From contig NZ_JADZAT010000010.1 of assembly GCF_020852455.1 (NCBI RefSeq), positions 186,001 through 250,000 of the forward strand: a stretch of 64,000 nucleotides of DNA. The letters are read 5' to 3'. This DNA comes from Novosphingobium sp. (GTDB taxonomy: Bacteria; Pseudomonadota; Alphaproteobacteria; Sphingomonadales; Sphingomonadaceae). The notes below the pieces were generated by a model. It saw nothing but the letters and a program-made list of their open reading frames with translations. It had not been told where the DNA came from and made no database searches. The stretch's first letter is position 1, and each line of letters opens with the position of its first letter. The position numbers and the translations under genes are program-made. Below, piece by piece: positions 44,369-52,895 of the stretch.

Positions 44369-44842
44369 ATGGACTACACCATTACCCCGATCGGCCATGT
44401 TCGCGGCGGCCGCGCCGAGGCGATCGACGATGACTGGGGGGCAAGCCGGGCAACCATCGCGCTTGATGCCGCGCGCTTCGGACCCGAAGCGCTGGCGGGT
44501 CTGGCCGATTTCAGCCACGCGGAAGTGGTGTTCCTGTTCGATCAGGTCCCGCCCGACAAGATCGAGACCGGTGCCCGTCATCCGCGTGGTCGGCAGGACT
44601 GGCCGCTGGTCGGGATCTTCGCCCAGCGCGGCAAGAACCGGCCCAACCGGCTGGGGCTGACCACCTGCCGGATCGTGGCGGTGAGCGGCACCGCATTGGA
44701 AGTCGAAGGGCTCGACGCGATCGACGGCACGCCGGTGATCGACATCAAGCCGGTGATGCGCGAATTCCAGCCGCGCGGTGAACTGCGCCAGCCAGCCTGG
44801 GTGGATGAACTGATGGCCGAATATTGGGACAAGGGCGAATGA
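44369..44842 (+). CDS. tRNA (m6t6A37) methyltransferase TrmO-like
   Basis: 157-aa TrmO/YaeB (TsaA domain) protein, which N6-methylates t6A37 of tRNA-Thr. Typical blocks are YTITPIGHVRGGRAEA, VVFLFDQV, RQDWPLVGIFAQRGKNRPNRLGLT and VEGLDAIDGTPVIDIKPVM. Ends ...EYWDKGE with the stop inside ATGA. A copy of the start of the downstream dgcN gene begins at 44839, showing that the two genes were once joined (see repeat entries). Confidence 0.9.
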   Translation: MDYTITPIGHVRGGRAEAIDDDWGASRATIALDAARFGPEALAGLADFSHAEVVFLFDQVPPDKIETGARHPRGRQDWPLVGIFAQRGKNRPNRLGLTTCRIVAVSGTALEVEGLDAIDGTPVIDIKPVMREFQPRGELRQPAWVDELMAEYWDKGE

Positions 44843-44858
44843 TCGAACTGAAGACCCC
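44839..44858 (+). repeat. Left copy of a 20-bp flanking duplication
   Basis: Starts with ATGATCGAACTGAA and matches 45933-45952 at 19 of 20 positions. It overlaps the trmO stop. The distance of 1094 bp between copies equals the AT-rich insertion. Confidence 0.85.
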
Positions 44859-44943
44859 GTGCTCGAATTGAGTGTTGATTTGCTTTAATGTGCTTGAAAA
44901 TTGGGTAACCTTGGGTGAAGCAAGGTCGCTGAGGCTTGTTGTT

Positions 44944-45843
44944 ATGGCATTGACTGATAACTATTGGAATTTGCATAGAAATTCTCTGATTGCATCGTCA
45001 CTGCTGTTTTTGACAAGCGCCAAGGTGATAAGCATTGATAAAATGCAATTTTGGCAAATACAGGATGCGGGTCATTTTGTACAAATTTGCTTGCTCGTCG
45101 TGGCAGTCTACACATTTTCCGTGTATATAGCAAATGGACGCCGGCAATTGCGAGATAATTTCGAATTGACCACAAATCAATTGGGTGGAGATCGGGAAAA
45201 TTATTCAAGAATGCTGGAAAAAATCCAACAGCACATGAGTGAAATAAATATCGGAAATGCAGAATGTTTGGCCAAAATTGACAATACATTGATGCAGTTG
45301 AAAAATATTCCGATTAGCCAAAGCTCTCAATTCTTACCCGAAGCTGTAGTTGGGTTGTTCGGAGAGGAAATTTACGAAATTTCAAATGCGATTTCGGATC
45401 CGAATTTTCCTCAGCCCAGTGCGAATCCAGCCTTGTCCGAGATTGAAAATCAGCAACATGCAGAACGATGGCGCACGGGTTTTTCGCAAAGAATTCATCA
45501 ATTTATCGAAAAAATAGCCTCAAAGGCGTATGCATATTCAGCGAATCAGGTAAAAAATTCCATTTTTCCGAGCATAGATATACTCAATAGTGAATTCAAA
45601 GCATATATTGAGGGTTTTAGGAGAATTTCAGGAGAAATTTCAGATATCGCTCGTCAGCATAGGCAAATTGATAGAGACATGAGAATGAATTTGGCATTGC
45701 TAAAAGCTGAATCATTTGTTTCTGGTTGGCAAGTTCCTACTGCTATGATTGCGATATCTGTTGCTCATTTTATTGGAATTTACTGGGCTGTATTACCAAG
45801 CGCGCTATCCATACTGGACGCTTTTGGGCTACTTAGGCCTTAG
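44944..45843 (+). CDS. AT-rich membrane/coiled-coil protein, inserted cargo gene
   Basis: 299-aa protein starting MALTDNYWNLHRNSLIASSLLF (Met at 44944). Two N-terminal membrane spans (about 16-31 and 50-70), a central cytoplasmic-looking coil (NQLGGDRENYSRMLEKIQQHM and onward), and a C-terminal span near 270-292. Codon use and base composition are strikingly AT-rich compared with every neighbour, so recent transfer is clear. No family recognised; a membrane-anchored coiled-coil of this type is common among uncharacterised defence and stress proteins, but that is only a suggestion. It lies alone between trmO and dgcN. Confidence 0.7.
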   Translation: MALTDNYWNLHRNSLIASSLLFLTSAKVISIDKMQFWQIQDAGHFVQICLLVVAVYTFSVYIANGRRQLRDNFELTTNQLGGDRENYSRMLEKIQQHMSEINIGNAECLAKIDNTLMQLKNIPISQSSQFLPEAVVGLFGEEIYEISNAISDPNFPQPSANPALSEIENQQHAERWRTGFSQRIHQFIEKIASKAYAYSANQVKNSIFPSIDILNSEFKAYIEGFRRISGEISDIARQHRQIDRDMRMNLALLKAESFVSGWQVPTAMIAISVAHFIGIYWAVLPSALSILDAFGLLRP

Positions 45844-45890
45844 CTAGGTTGGCATAGGTAGATTTTTCAAGGTGTGCTGTCGAAGCGCTT

Positions 45891-45916
45891 AGGCTAATCC
45901 GGCGCAGGCTAATCCG
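45891..45916 (+). repeat. Tandem AGGCTAATCCG at the right end of the insertion
   Basis: AGGCTAATCCG occurs at 45891-45901 and 45906-45916 (15-bp period), directly before the right copy of the flanking duplication. It may be a recombinase binding or terminal site of the inserted unit. Confidence 0.5.
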
Positions 45917-45932
45917 TCACACCGAGAAATTG

Positions 45933-45952
45933 ATGATCGAACTGAAAACCCC
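45933..45952 (+). repeat. Right copy of the 20-bp flanking duplication
   Basis: The first 20 bases of dgcN; one mismatch to the left copy (A for G at position 15). See 44839-44858. Confidence 0.85.
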
Positions 45953-46931
45953 CTATCTGCTGTTCCTGGGCGATGTGGCCGATATGGTCACCGCCAAGAC
46001 TGCCTGCGGCCTGCGCGACTGGGCGGGTGACAAGGTGGCCGGGCAATGGCGCACTTCGTCCGATACGGTCGATCTGGGCCTGCCCGACATGGATGCCGAG
46101 GCCGCGGCCGCCGCCGGGGTGCGCTCGGTGATCGTCGGTGCGGCGCCGGCGGGCGGGCGCTTGCCCTCGCACTGGGCGGCCGCTCTGGCCGAGGCGGCGC
46201 GCGCCGGGATCGACGTGGTCAGCGGGCTCCATTCGAAGCTGGTCAGCCGGCCAGAACTGGTCGCCGCCGCTGAAGAGGGCGGGGCGCGGCTGGTCGATGT
46301 CCGCACGCCGCCAGCCAACCTGCCGGTCGGCACCGGGCAGAAGCGGCCGGGCAAGCGGCTGCTGACGGTGGGGGCGGATTGCGCGCTGGGCAAGAAATAC
46401 ACCGCGCTGGCGCTGACCCGCGAACTGCAACGGCGCGGAATGGCCGCAACCTTTCGCGCCACCGGGCAGACCGGGATCATGATCGCCGGGGGCGGGGTGC
46501 CGCTCGATGCCGTGGTGGCCGATTTCCTGGCCGGCGCGATCGAGGCGCTGAGCCCGGCCGCCGCACCCGATCACTGGGATGTGATCGAGGGGCAGGGATC
46601 GCTGTTCCATCCGAGCTATGCCGGGGTCACGCTGGGGCTGATCCACGGCGCGCAGCCGGATGCGGTGGTCTGGTGCCATTCGCTGACCCGCACCGAGCTG
46701 GACGACATGCCCGGCTTTGCCATGCCCAGCGTGGCCGAAGGCTTTGCCCGAACGATCGAAGCCGCGCGGCTGACCAACCCGGCGGTGCGGATCGCGGGCA
46801 TTTCGGTCGCGACCAACCATCTGGATGAGGCCGAGGCCATGAAGGCGCTGGCCGCACTGGAAGATGCGCACGGGGTGCCGGCAATGGATGCCATGCGCTT
46901 TGGCGTGGACCGGGTGGTGGACGCGCTGTGA
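45933..46931 (+). CDS. dgcN: DUF1611 protein, D-glutamate N-acetyltransferase DgcN-like
   Basis: 332-aa DUF1611 enzyme. Characterised members (DgcN) acetylate D-glutamate as the first step of D-Glu catabolism, with DgcA racemising the product; DUF1611 also contains older, uncertain annotations. P-loop-like GADCALGKKYTALALTREL near residue 150, TGQTGIMIAGGGVPLDAVVADF near 180, and DVIEGQGSLFHPSYAGVTLGLIHG near 215 are the family hallmarks. ATG 45933 is chosen over a TTG one codon upstream, because the same ATG occurs at the trmO stop in the duplicated copy. It overlaps dgcA by 4 nt. Confidence 0.85.
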   Translation: MIELKTPYLLFLGDVADMVTAKTACGLRDWAGDKVAGQWRTSSDTVDLGLPDMDAEAAAAAGVRSVIVGAAPAGGRLPSHWAAALAEAARAGIDVVSGLHSKLVSRPELVAAAEEGGARLVDVRTPPANLPVGTGQKRPGKRLLTVGADCALGKKYTALALTRELQRRGMAATFRATGQTGIMIAGGGVPLDAVVADFLAGAIEALSPAAAPDHWDVIEGQGSLFHPSYAGVTLGLIHGAQPDAVVWCHSLTRTELDDMPGFAMPSVAEGFARTIEAARLTNPAVRIAGISVATNHLDEAEAMKALAALEDAHGVPAMDAMRFGVDRVVDAL

Positions 46932-47881
46932 TCCGCGCCGAAGTGACGCTGGAGAGCTGGCCATTGGCACGGCCCTTCGAAGTGGCGCGCGAAGTGCAGC
47001 TGGATGTGCCGATGATCCATGTGCGGCTGCTGGATGCGCTGGGCCATGCGGGACAGGCCGAAGCGGTCGGGATCGACTACGACGGCGAAACACCCGCCGG
47101 CATGGCCGCGCAGATCGCGGCGCTGGGGCCAGAGATCACCCGCGCGGCCATCGATGCCTTGCCCGCAGGCGGGGCGCGCAATGCGCTCGATTGCGCCTGG
47201 TGGGACCTTGCGGCCAAGCGCGAGGGGCGCGCGGTCTGCGCCGGCCTGCCGCCGGTTGAGACCTGCTATACCGTGGGGCTGGGGACCCGCGCCGAGATGC
47301 AGGAGGGCGCTGCGCTGTCGCGCCCGCATGCGCTGGTCAAGATCAAGGTCGATGCCACGCGGCACGTTGCTGCAGTGCGCTGGGTGCGCGAGGTGCGCGG
47401 CGACGCGCGGATCGTGATCGACGCCAACGAGGGCTGGGACCTGGCGCTGCTGCGCCAGGTGCTGCCCGAGCTGGCCGAACTGGGGGTCGAAATGGTCGAG
47501 CAGCCCCTGCCGCGCGGGGCCGATGCGGCGCTGGCCGGGTTCGCCAGCCCGATTCCGCTGTGCGCCGATGAAAGCTGCACGACCCGCAGCAGCCTGCCCG
47601 CCCTGCTGGGGCGCTATCAGGCGGTCAACATCAAGCTCGACAAGACCGGCGGGCTGACCGAGGCGCTGGCGCTGGCCGAGGCGGCGCGCGCGGCCGGGCT
47701 TGACCTGATGGTCGGCAACATGTGCGGCACCTCGCTGGGCATGGCCCCGGCCTTCGTGGTGGCGCAGCAGGCGCGCTGGGCCGACCTTGACGGGCCGCTG
47801 CTGCTCAGCCGCGATCGCACGTCCGCGATGCGGTTCGAAGGGGGATGCGCCTTGCCCCCGCCGCAGGAGCTGTGGGGTTAA
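46928..47881 (+). CDS. dgcA: Enolase-superfamily racemase, DgcA / dipeptide epimerase-like
   Basis: 317-aa muconate-lactonising-subgroup enzyme. Active-site pieces are KIKVDA (KxK near residue 138), metal ligands in VIDANEGW, EQPLP and CADESC, and the second-side Lys in NIKLDKTGG near 237. In the DUF1611-epimerase pair this type acts as N-acetyl-D-glutamate racemase; elsewhere the same fold is L-Ala-D/L-Glu epimerase. Start is GTG 46928, overlapping the dgcN stop (GTGA). The pairing supports DgcA over a peptidoglycan role. Confidence 0.85.
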   Translation: MIRAEVTLESWPLARPFEVAREVQLDVPMIHVRLLDALGHAGQAEAVGIDYDGETPAGMAAQIAALGPEITRAAIDALPAGGARNALDCAWWDLAAKREGRAVCAGLPPVETCYTVGLGTRAEMQEGAALSRPHALVKIKVDATRHVAAVRWVREVRGDARIVIDANEGWDLALLRQVLPELAELGVEMVEQPLPRGADAALAGFASPIPLCADESCTTRSSLPALLGRYQAVNIKLDKTGGLTEALALAEAARAAGLDLMVGNMCGTSLGMAPAFVVAQQARWADLDGPLLLSRDRTSAMRFEGGCALPPPQELWG

Positions 47882-47882
47882 C

Positions 47883-48920
47883 CTACTTCAATGGCCCGCG
47901 CTTCTGGGTGCTGGCCGGATCGAGATTGGCGCGCAGATCGGCCAGCAGTTCGGCAATCTGGCGGCTGGTCAGTTCGCCCAGCACACCGCGAACCGCCTCG
48001 GGCAGGTGCGCGCCGGGATCGCCCTCGGTCTTGAACACATAGTGATCGAACAGCGCGCGCCAGGCCTGGCGCTGGTCGGCCGGCAGCTCGCGCAGCGCCA
48101 GCATGCCCAGCAGCATGGCATCCCATGGCGAGGCGAGATCCTCGCGCGCCGGGCTCCACCAGTAATTGACCAGCACATTGATCGTCTCGAACGCCTGGAC
48201 GTGGTGATACCACTGGTAGGGCACATAGAGCGCATCGCCGGGTTCCAGATCGGCATAGACCGCCGCCTCCAGTGCCGTGGCAAAGCGCGGGTAGCGATTA
48301 AGATCGGGCCGGGTCAGGTGGACCATGCTGATCGGGGTGCCGCCGGGGGTCAGCTCGAACGGACCCAGATAGAGATTGGCCAGCTGCTCGGGCGGAAACA
48401 GCGTGAAGCGGCGGCGCCCGGCGACCACGCAGGCGACATTCTCCAGATCGTCGCCCTGGGTCGCCACACAGGCGCGGTTGCCGATCCACAGCCGCGCCGT
48501 GGTGCCGCGCGGCACCAGCGGCAAGGGGTGGGCATGGTCAAAGCCGGGGACGAAGCGCCCGGCCTGCACGCCCTGCGCGGCCAGCGTGCGGGGCTGCGGC
48601 AGGCGGTTCTCGGTCTGCAGGAAGTGCAGGAACTGCGCCAGCGGCGCCTCGTGCCGGGTGAAATTGAGCTGGCTGGCATCTTCAGTGTAGTGAAACAGCC
48701 CGCCGGCTTCGGGCGGCAGAGCGGCGAACATCACCGGCTCGGGCGTGGCATTGGCGCTGATCGCGGCGACCAAGGCTTCGTCCCCACTGCGCGCCGCGCG
48801 GACAATCGGCCATTCGCCCACCAGCCCCTTCATGATCACCGGCTGGCCAGCCGGGCGGATCTCTGCCGCGAAGATCTCCGGGGTCACATCGCTGCGGGAT
48901 GGAAGCGCTTTCATGGCCAT
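47883..48920 (-). CDS. JmjC-like cupin_8 protein with a lost iron ligand
   Basis: 345-aa double-stranded beta-helix protein of the cupin_8/JmjC class often found next to flavin halogenase or TonB-receptor genes. The conserved strand that normally reads HxD...N is here TQGDDLENVACVV, so the first metal His is Gln. The second-half ligand is retained in YVPYQWYHHVQAF. GRRRFTLFPPEQLANLYLGP is the usual 2OG/cupin block. An N-terminal alternative Met is at 48914. Fe(II)/2-oxoglutarate hydroxylase activity is doubtful. Converges on dgcA. Confidence 0.83.
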   Translation of the reverse strand: MAMKALPSRSDVTPEIFAAEIRPAGQPVIMKGLVGEWPIVRAARSGDEALVAAISANATPEPVMFAALPPEAGGLFHYTEDASQLNFTRHEAPLAQFLHFLQTENRLPQPRTLAAQGVQAGRFVPGFDHAHPLPLVPRGTTARLWIGNRACVATQGDDLENVACVVAGRRRFTLFPPEQLANLYLGPFELTPGGTPISMVHLTRPDLNRYPRFATALEAAVYADLEPGDALYVPYQWYHHVQAFETINVLVNYWWSPAREDLASPWDAMLLGMLALRELPADQRQAWRALFDHYVFKTEGDPGAHLPEAVRGVLGELTSRQIAELLADLRANLDPASTQKRGPLK

Positions 48921-48975
48921 GGTGTGCCACCGGCTTGCAGTGCTGGCAATGGCTGCAAAGGGTGGCGCGCCTTGG

Positions 48976-49452
48976 CTAGAAATCGAGGGGGGCGTTCTCC
49001 TTCACTTCCTTCATCACGAAGAAAGTGCGGGTCTGGCGCACGCCGGGCAGGGTCAGCAGCCGCGCGCCGTGCAGCGCGTTGAAATCGGCAATGTCGCGCA
49101 CCCGGATCTTGAGCAGGTAATCGAAATCGCCCGCCACCAGCATGCAATCGAGCACCTGGCTGAGCTGCCCCACCGCGCCTTCGAATTCGGCAAAGCTTTC
49201 GGGGGTTGAGCGATCGAGCACCACGCCGACCATCACCAGCGTGCCAAGGCCGACTGCAGCCGGATCGACGCTGGCGCGGTAGCCGGCAATCGCCCCGCAT
49301 TCGACCAGCCGCTGGACCCGGCGGTGGCAAGTGGCCGGACTGATGTTGGCGGCCTGGGCCAGCTCATGGTTGCTGCGCCGCCCGTCGGCTTGCAGCAGAC
49401 GCAGCAGATTGCGATCGATCCGGTCGAGTTCGGGTTGTGAGGAATCTTCCAT
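48976..49452 (-). CDS. Lrp/AsnC-family regulator, AcdR-like
   Basis: 158-aa Lrp-type regulator. The N-terminal winged helix is DRIDRNLLRLLQADGRRSNHELAQAANISPATCHRRVQRL, and the RAM domain follows (CMLVAGDFDYLLKIRVRDIADFNAL). Divergent from the ACC deaminase gene with 145 bp between. In many plant-associated bacteria AcdR-type Lrp proteins turn on acdS in this exact layout; ligand control here is inference. Confidence 0.9.
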   Translation of the reverse strand: MEDSSQPELDRIDRNLLRLLQADGRRSNHELAQAANISPATCHRRVQRLVECGAIAGYRASVDPAAVGLGTLVMVGVVLDRSTPESFAEFEGAVGQLSQVLDCMLVAGDFDYLLKIRVRDIADFNALHGARLLTLPGVRQTRTFFVMKEVKENAPLDF

Positions 49453-49483
49453 CTATGTGAGCATATCTGGAAGTATATGGGAT

Positions 49484-49501
49484 TTGAAGCGCTATTGAAG
49501 C
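49484..49501. promoter_or_regulatory. Direct repeats in the Lrp-acdS gap, candidate operator
   Basis: TTGAAGC occurs at 49484-49490 and 49495-49501, spaced 11 bp, one DNA turn, in the AT-rich divergent gap. TAAAAT at 49525-49530 is a possible -10 for acdS. Binding by the Lrp-type protein is inference. Confidence 0.4.
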
Positions 49502-49597
49502 ATCAATGATCCGAAATCATCAGTTAAAATAGAAAGCACCTTTCAGGCGGTTCCGGTTAGCCTTGCAGCGAATCAACCGTGCATCCGGAGCTGCCCC

Positions 49598-50617
49598 ATG
49601 TCCCTGCTCGCCCAGTTTGAACGCTATCCGCTGACCTATGGCCCGACCCCGATCGAGCACCTGCCGCGCCTGTCGGAAGCGCTGGGCGGCAAGGTCGAGA
49701 TCTGGGCCAAGCGCGACGATTGTAATTCCGGACTGGCCTTTGGCGGCAACAAGCTGCGCAAGCTCGAATATATCGTCCCTGATGCAATCGCGAGCGGGGC
49801 CGATACGCTGGTTTCGATCGGCGGGGTGCAATCGAACCACACCCGGATGGTCGCCGCCACCGCCGCCAAGCTGGGCATGAAATGCGTGGTGGTGCAGGAA
49901 AAATGGGTGCCGCATTACGATGCGGTCTATGACCGGGTCGGCAATATCCTGCTCACCCGCCTGATGGGGGCGGACAGCCGGCTGGTCGATGACGGGTTCG
50001 ATATCGGCATCCGCCAGAGCTGGGAGGATGCGATCCAGTCGGTGATCGACGCCGGCGGCAAACCCTATGCGATTCCCGCCGGGGCCTCGGTCCACAAGTA
50101 CGGCGCGCTCGGCTATGTCGGCTTCGCCGAGGAAGTGGCTGAGCAGGAAGCGCAGCTGGGCTTCCGGTTCGACTATGTGGTGGTCTGCGTGGTCACCGGA
50201 TCGACCCAGGGCGGGATGATCGTGGGCTTCGCGGCGCAGGACCGGGCCGATCGGGTGATCGGGATCGACGCCTCGGGCACGCTTGACCAGACCCGCGCGC
50301 AGGTCCGCTCGATCGTCGACAACACCGCCCAGCTGGTCGGTCTGGGCCGCACGGTGCGCGAGGACGAGATCGTCATCAACCCGGACTATGCCTATCCCGC
50401 CTATGGCGTTCCGTCAGAGGAAACCAACGCAGCGATACGGCTTGCCGCGCGGACCGAGGCGATGATCACCGACCCGGTCTATGAAGGCAAATCGATGCAG
50501 GGGATGATCGACCTGACCCGCAAGGGCTTCTTCCCCGAGGGCAGCCGCGTGCTTTATGCGCACCTTGGCGGCGCACCGGCGATCAACGGCTATTCGTACT
50601 ATTACAAGGACGGTTGA
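49598..50617 (+). CDS. acdS: 1-aminocyclopropane-1-carboxylate deaminase
   Basis: 339-aa PLP enzyme (tryptophan synthase beta fold) that cleaves ACC to 2-oxobutyrate and ammonia, lowering plant ethylene. PLP Lys lies in [10 protein letters not shown] (near residue 51), the catalytic Ser in QSNHTRM near 78. The residues that separate true ACC deaminase from D-cysteine desulfhydrase are present: YEGK (Tyr294-Glu295 equivalents) and HLGG (Leu322 equivalent). Start [17 protein letters not shown], well placed. Predicted cytoplasmic and inducible through the divergent Lrp-type regulator. Confidence 0.92.
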   Translation: MSLLAQFERYPLTYGPTPIEHLPRLSEALGGKVEIWAKRDDCNSGLAFGGNKLRKLEYIVPDAIASGADTLVSIGGVQSNHTRMVAATAAKLGMKCVVVQEKWVPHYDAVYDRVGNILLTRLMGADSRLVDDGFDIGIRQSWEDAIQSVIDAGGKPYAIPAGASVHKYGALGYVGFAEEVAEQEAQLGFRFDYVVVCVVTGSTQGGMIVGFAAQDRADRVIGIDASGTLDQTRAQVRSIVDNTAQLVGLGRTVREDEIVINPDYAYPAYGVPSEETNAAIRLAARTEAMITDPVYEGKSMQGMIDLTRKGFFPEGSRVLYAHLGGAPAINGYSYYYKDG

Positions 50618-50656
50618 GTGACGCCGGGGTACACCTGAAGTGCACCTTGCGTGCGA

Positions 50657-51037
50657 TCAGTGGGTCATCGACCGGCGCAGCTGGTAGCGCCCCTTGGCGA
50701 AGTCATCGAACAGTTCGGACACCGAGGGGTGATCGACCGGGCCGGCGTCGCCATCTTCCAGCAGGTTCTGCTGGCTGACATAGGCGACATAGCTCGAATC
50801 CCCGTTTTCGGCGAGCAGGTGATAGAACGGCTGCTCGCGGATCGGGCGGACTTCGGCCGGGATCGCGTCGTACCATTCGTCGCTGTTGGCGAAGACCGGA
50901 TCGATATCGAACACCACCCCGCGGAAATCGAACACCTTGTGCCGCACGACATCGCCAATCGTGAAGCGCGCGCGCGATTTGGCCGGCGCGTCGATCAGAC
51001 GTCCGGCCTGGGGAGAGAAGAAGGAAGCGCGGTCCAT
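50657..51037 (-). CDS. hspQ: Heat shock protein HspQ
   Basis: 126-aa HspQ/YccV-family hemimethylated-DNA-binding-like protein; in E. coli it modulates Lon and heat shock. Blocks ARFTIGDVVRHKVFDFRGVVFDIDPVF, WYDAIPAEVRPIREQPFYHLLAEN and SYVAYVSQQNLLED identify it. Start at MDRASFFSPQAG (51037); a longer frame adds 12 residues. It ends by RRSMTH, 39 bp from the convergent acdS stop. Confidence 0.9.
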   Translation of the reverse strand: MDRASFFSPQAGRLIDAPAKSRARFTIGDVVRHKVFDFRGVVFDIDPVFANSDEWYDAIPAEVRPIREQPFYHLLAENGDSSYVAYVSQQNLLEDGDAGPVDHPSVSELFDDFAKGRYQLRRSMTH

Positions 51038-51194
51038 GAACGGCAATATAGGCATCCCGGCCTTGCCAGACAATGTACAAGCCTTTCGCGTCCCCTATTT
51101 TTGCCGACAGGGGGGCTTGGCAAGCGCCGCGCCATCGGCTAACCGCGCGCTTCCTCGACCGGAACCCGCCGTGCGGCTTCCCGATCACTTCTGC

Positions 51195-51286
<92 letters not shown>

Positions 51287-51468
51287 CTACCATTCCCAGA
51301 CCATCGCATATATTCCCAAAAGCCGCAGAAAGTCTGCGTTTCGGCTATTGAGACACTCTCAGAAGTTCTCTATATGTTCCATACCATCTCCCATCGAGTG
51401 TGGGTCCGGGTGTGGGTCTGACTTTGGTGAGAGTGTGGGTCTGGCTGAACGCCGCAAGAGGTGTTGAT

Positions 51469-52149
51469 ATGGGAAAGCTAACTGCAGTTCAGGTAAGAAA
51501 TCTACGCGAGCCGGGCCGATACTCCGATGGCGAAGGTCTGATCCTCAAGTTTTTTGGTTCTGGTCGCGGAAGCTGGATTGTGCGTGTTCAAGCAGATGGA
51601 AAGAGGCGCGATATTGGCCTTGGTACGCTGGCAGAAGTGGGCCTCGCCGAGGCTCGTGAAGCTGCCCGGGGTATCAGGCGTGACATGAAAAATGGGGTCA
51701 ACATTGTCGTCGAACGCAAGAAGGAGCGTGAAGAGGTCCCAACCTTCAAGGCCGCAGCCGAGCTCGTTCACGAGGAGCACAAGGCCGGCTGGAAGAATGG
51801 CAAGCACCAGCAACAGTGGATGAACACGCTCGAGACTTACGCTTTTCCGAAAATTGGAAAGGTGCTTGTTTCGGATATTGAAGGCCCTGCGATTAGAGAT
51901 GTGCTTGCGCCGATTTGGTTGACGAAGCCTGAGACGGCGCGGCGAGTCCGCCAACGAATTGGCGCTGTGCTCGATTGGGCCTATTCGAAGGGGTATCGCG
52001 CTTCGGAAGCGCCCATTCGGTCTCTCGCTAAGGGTTTGCCCCGTCAACCGAAGAAGCGGGGGCATTTTGAGGCCATGCCATACGAAGAGGTGCCCGACTT
52101 CATCGCGGAACTTCGGAGCCGCGTTTCCATTGGGCGCCTCGCGCTCGAG
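51469..52149 (+). pseudogene. Tyrosine integrase 1, N-terminal half (P4-type)
   Basis: N-terminal and core-binding part of a P4/DUF4102-type integrase: MGKLTAVQVRNLREPGRYSDGEGL with the arm-binding domain, GSWIVRVQADGKRRDIGLG, FKAAAELVHEEHKAGWKNGKHQQQW and RVRQRIGAVLDWAYSKGYR, ending at ELRSRVSIGRLALEL. The catalytic domain is gone: at about 52150 the frame enters unrelated DNA that belongs to a second integrase in another frame. Its nearby tRNA and direction fit the island's original integrase. It cannot work as it stands. Confidence 0.85.
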
Positions 52150-52151
52150 TT

Positions 52152-52895
52152 ACCAACACCGGCGGTCCCGGTGCTGCCAATCGTTGCGGTGAAATCCTGC
52201 GCGCCATGTTCAACAAGGCCGAGCAATGGGGCGTTCGGCCCGAAGGTTCGAACCCCTGCCTCTACATCCGCAAGAACAAGGGGCGGAAGTGCGAGCGCTT
52301 CCTGTCCGATCAGGAGTTCCGGCGCATCGGCGAAGTGCTCGACCGGCATGGCAAAACCTTCCCGCTGCACTGCGCGGCGATCAGCTTGCTGATCCTGACA
52401 GGTTGCCGCAAATCGGAGATTACCTGCCTCCAATGGAGCGAAGTGCGGGGAAGGCGCTTGCTGCTGACCGACAGCAAGACCGGCCCGCGCACGGTCTGGC
52501 TGGCCGAAGCGGCTGCAACGATCCTTCACGCCATGCCGCGCCGGGAGAAGCAACGCTATGTCTTCTGGAACCCGGCCACCCAGCGCCCGATTACCGACAT
52601 CGGCAACTTGTGGAGCAAGCTGCGCGACGAAGCAGGCCTACCCGGCGTTCGCATCCACGATCTGCGGCACAGCTTTGCCAGCCACGCCGCCGCCCATTCG
52701 GAAACGCTGCCGATGATCGGCAAGCTGCTTGGCCATGCCGATGTGCGGACCACGACCCGCTATGCCCACCTTGACGATGGCCATGTCATTCAGGCAGCGC
52801 AGCGCATCGGCGACCTGATCGAGCAAAACATGAGCGGCTCATATTCATTGAGCCGTAACACTAGGTATGATAGTGGGCCATTGCTGCATGACTAA
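52152..52895 (+). pseudogene. Tyrosine integrase 2, catalytic half
   Basis: C-terminal part of another integrase. Reading from TNTGGPGAANRCGEILRAMF, it continues with the catalytic residues LTGCRKSEI (Arg), HDLRHSFAS (His-x-x-Arg), LLGHADVRTT and RYAHL (Tyr). All are intact, but the N-terminal domains are missing, so a product from ATG 52206 would be only 229 aa. The junction with integrase 1 at about 52150 marks a deletion or recombination between two integrases. Confidence 0.85.

Noticed and set aside
52206..52895. A complete short integrase from ATG 52206
   Set aside because: The frame continues upstream to 52152 with family sequence and lacks N-terminal domains, so it is a fragment.
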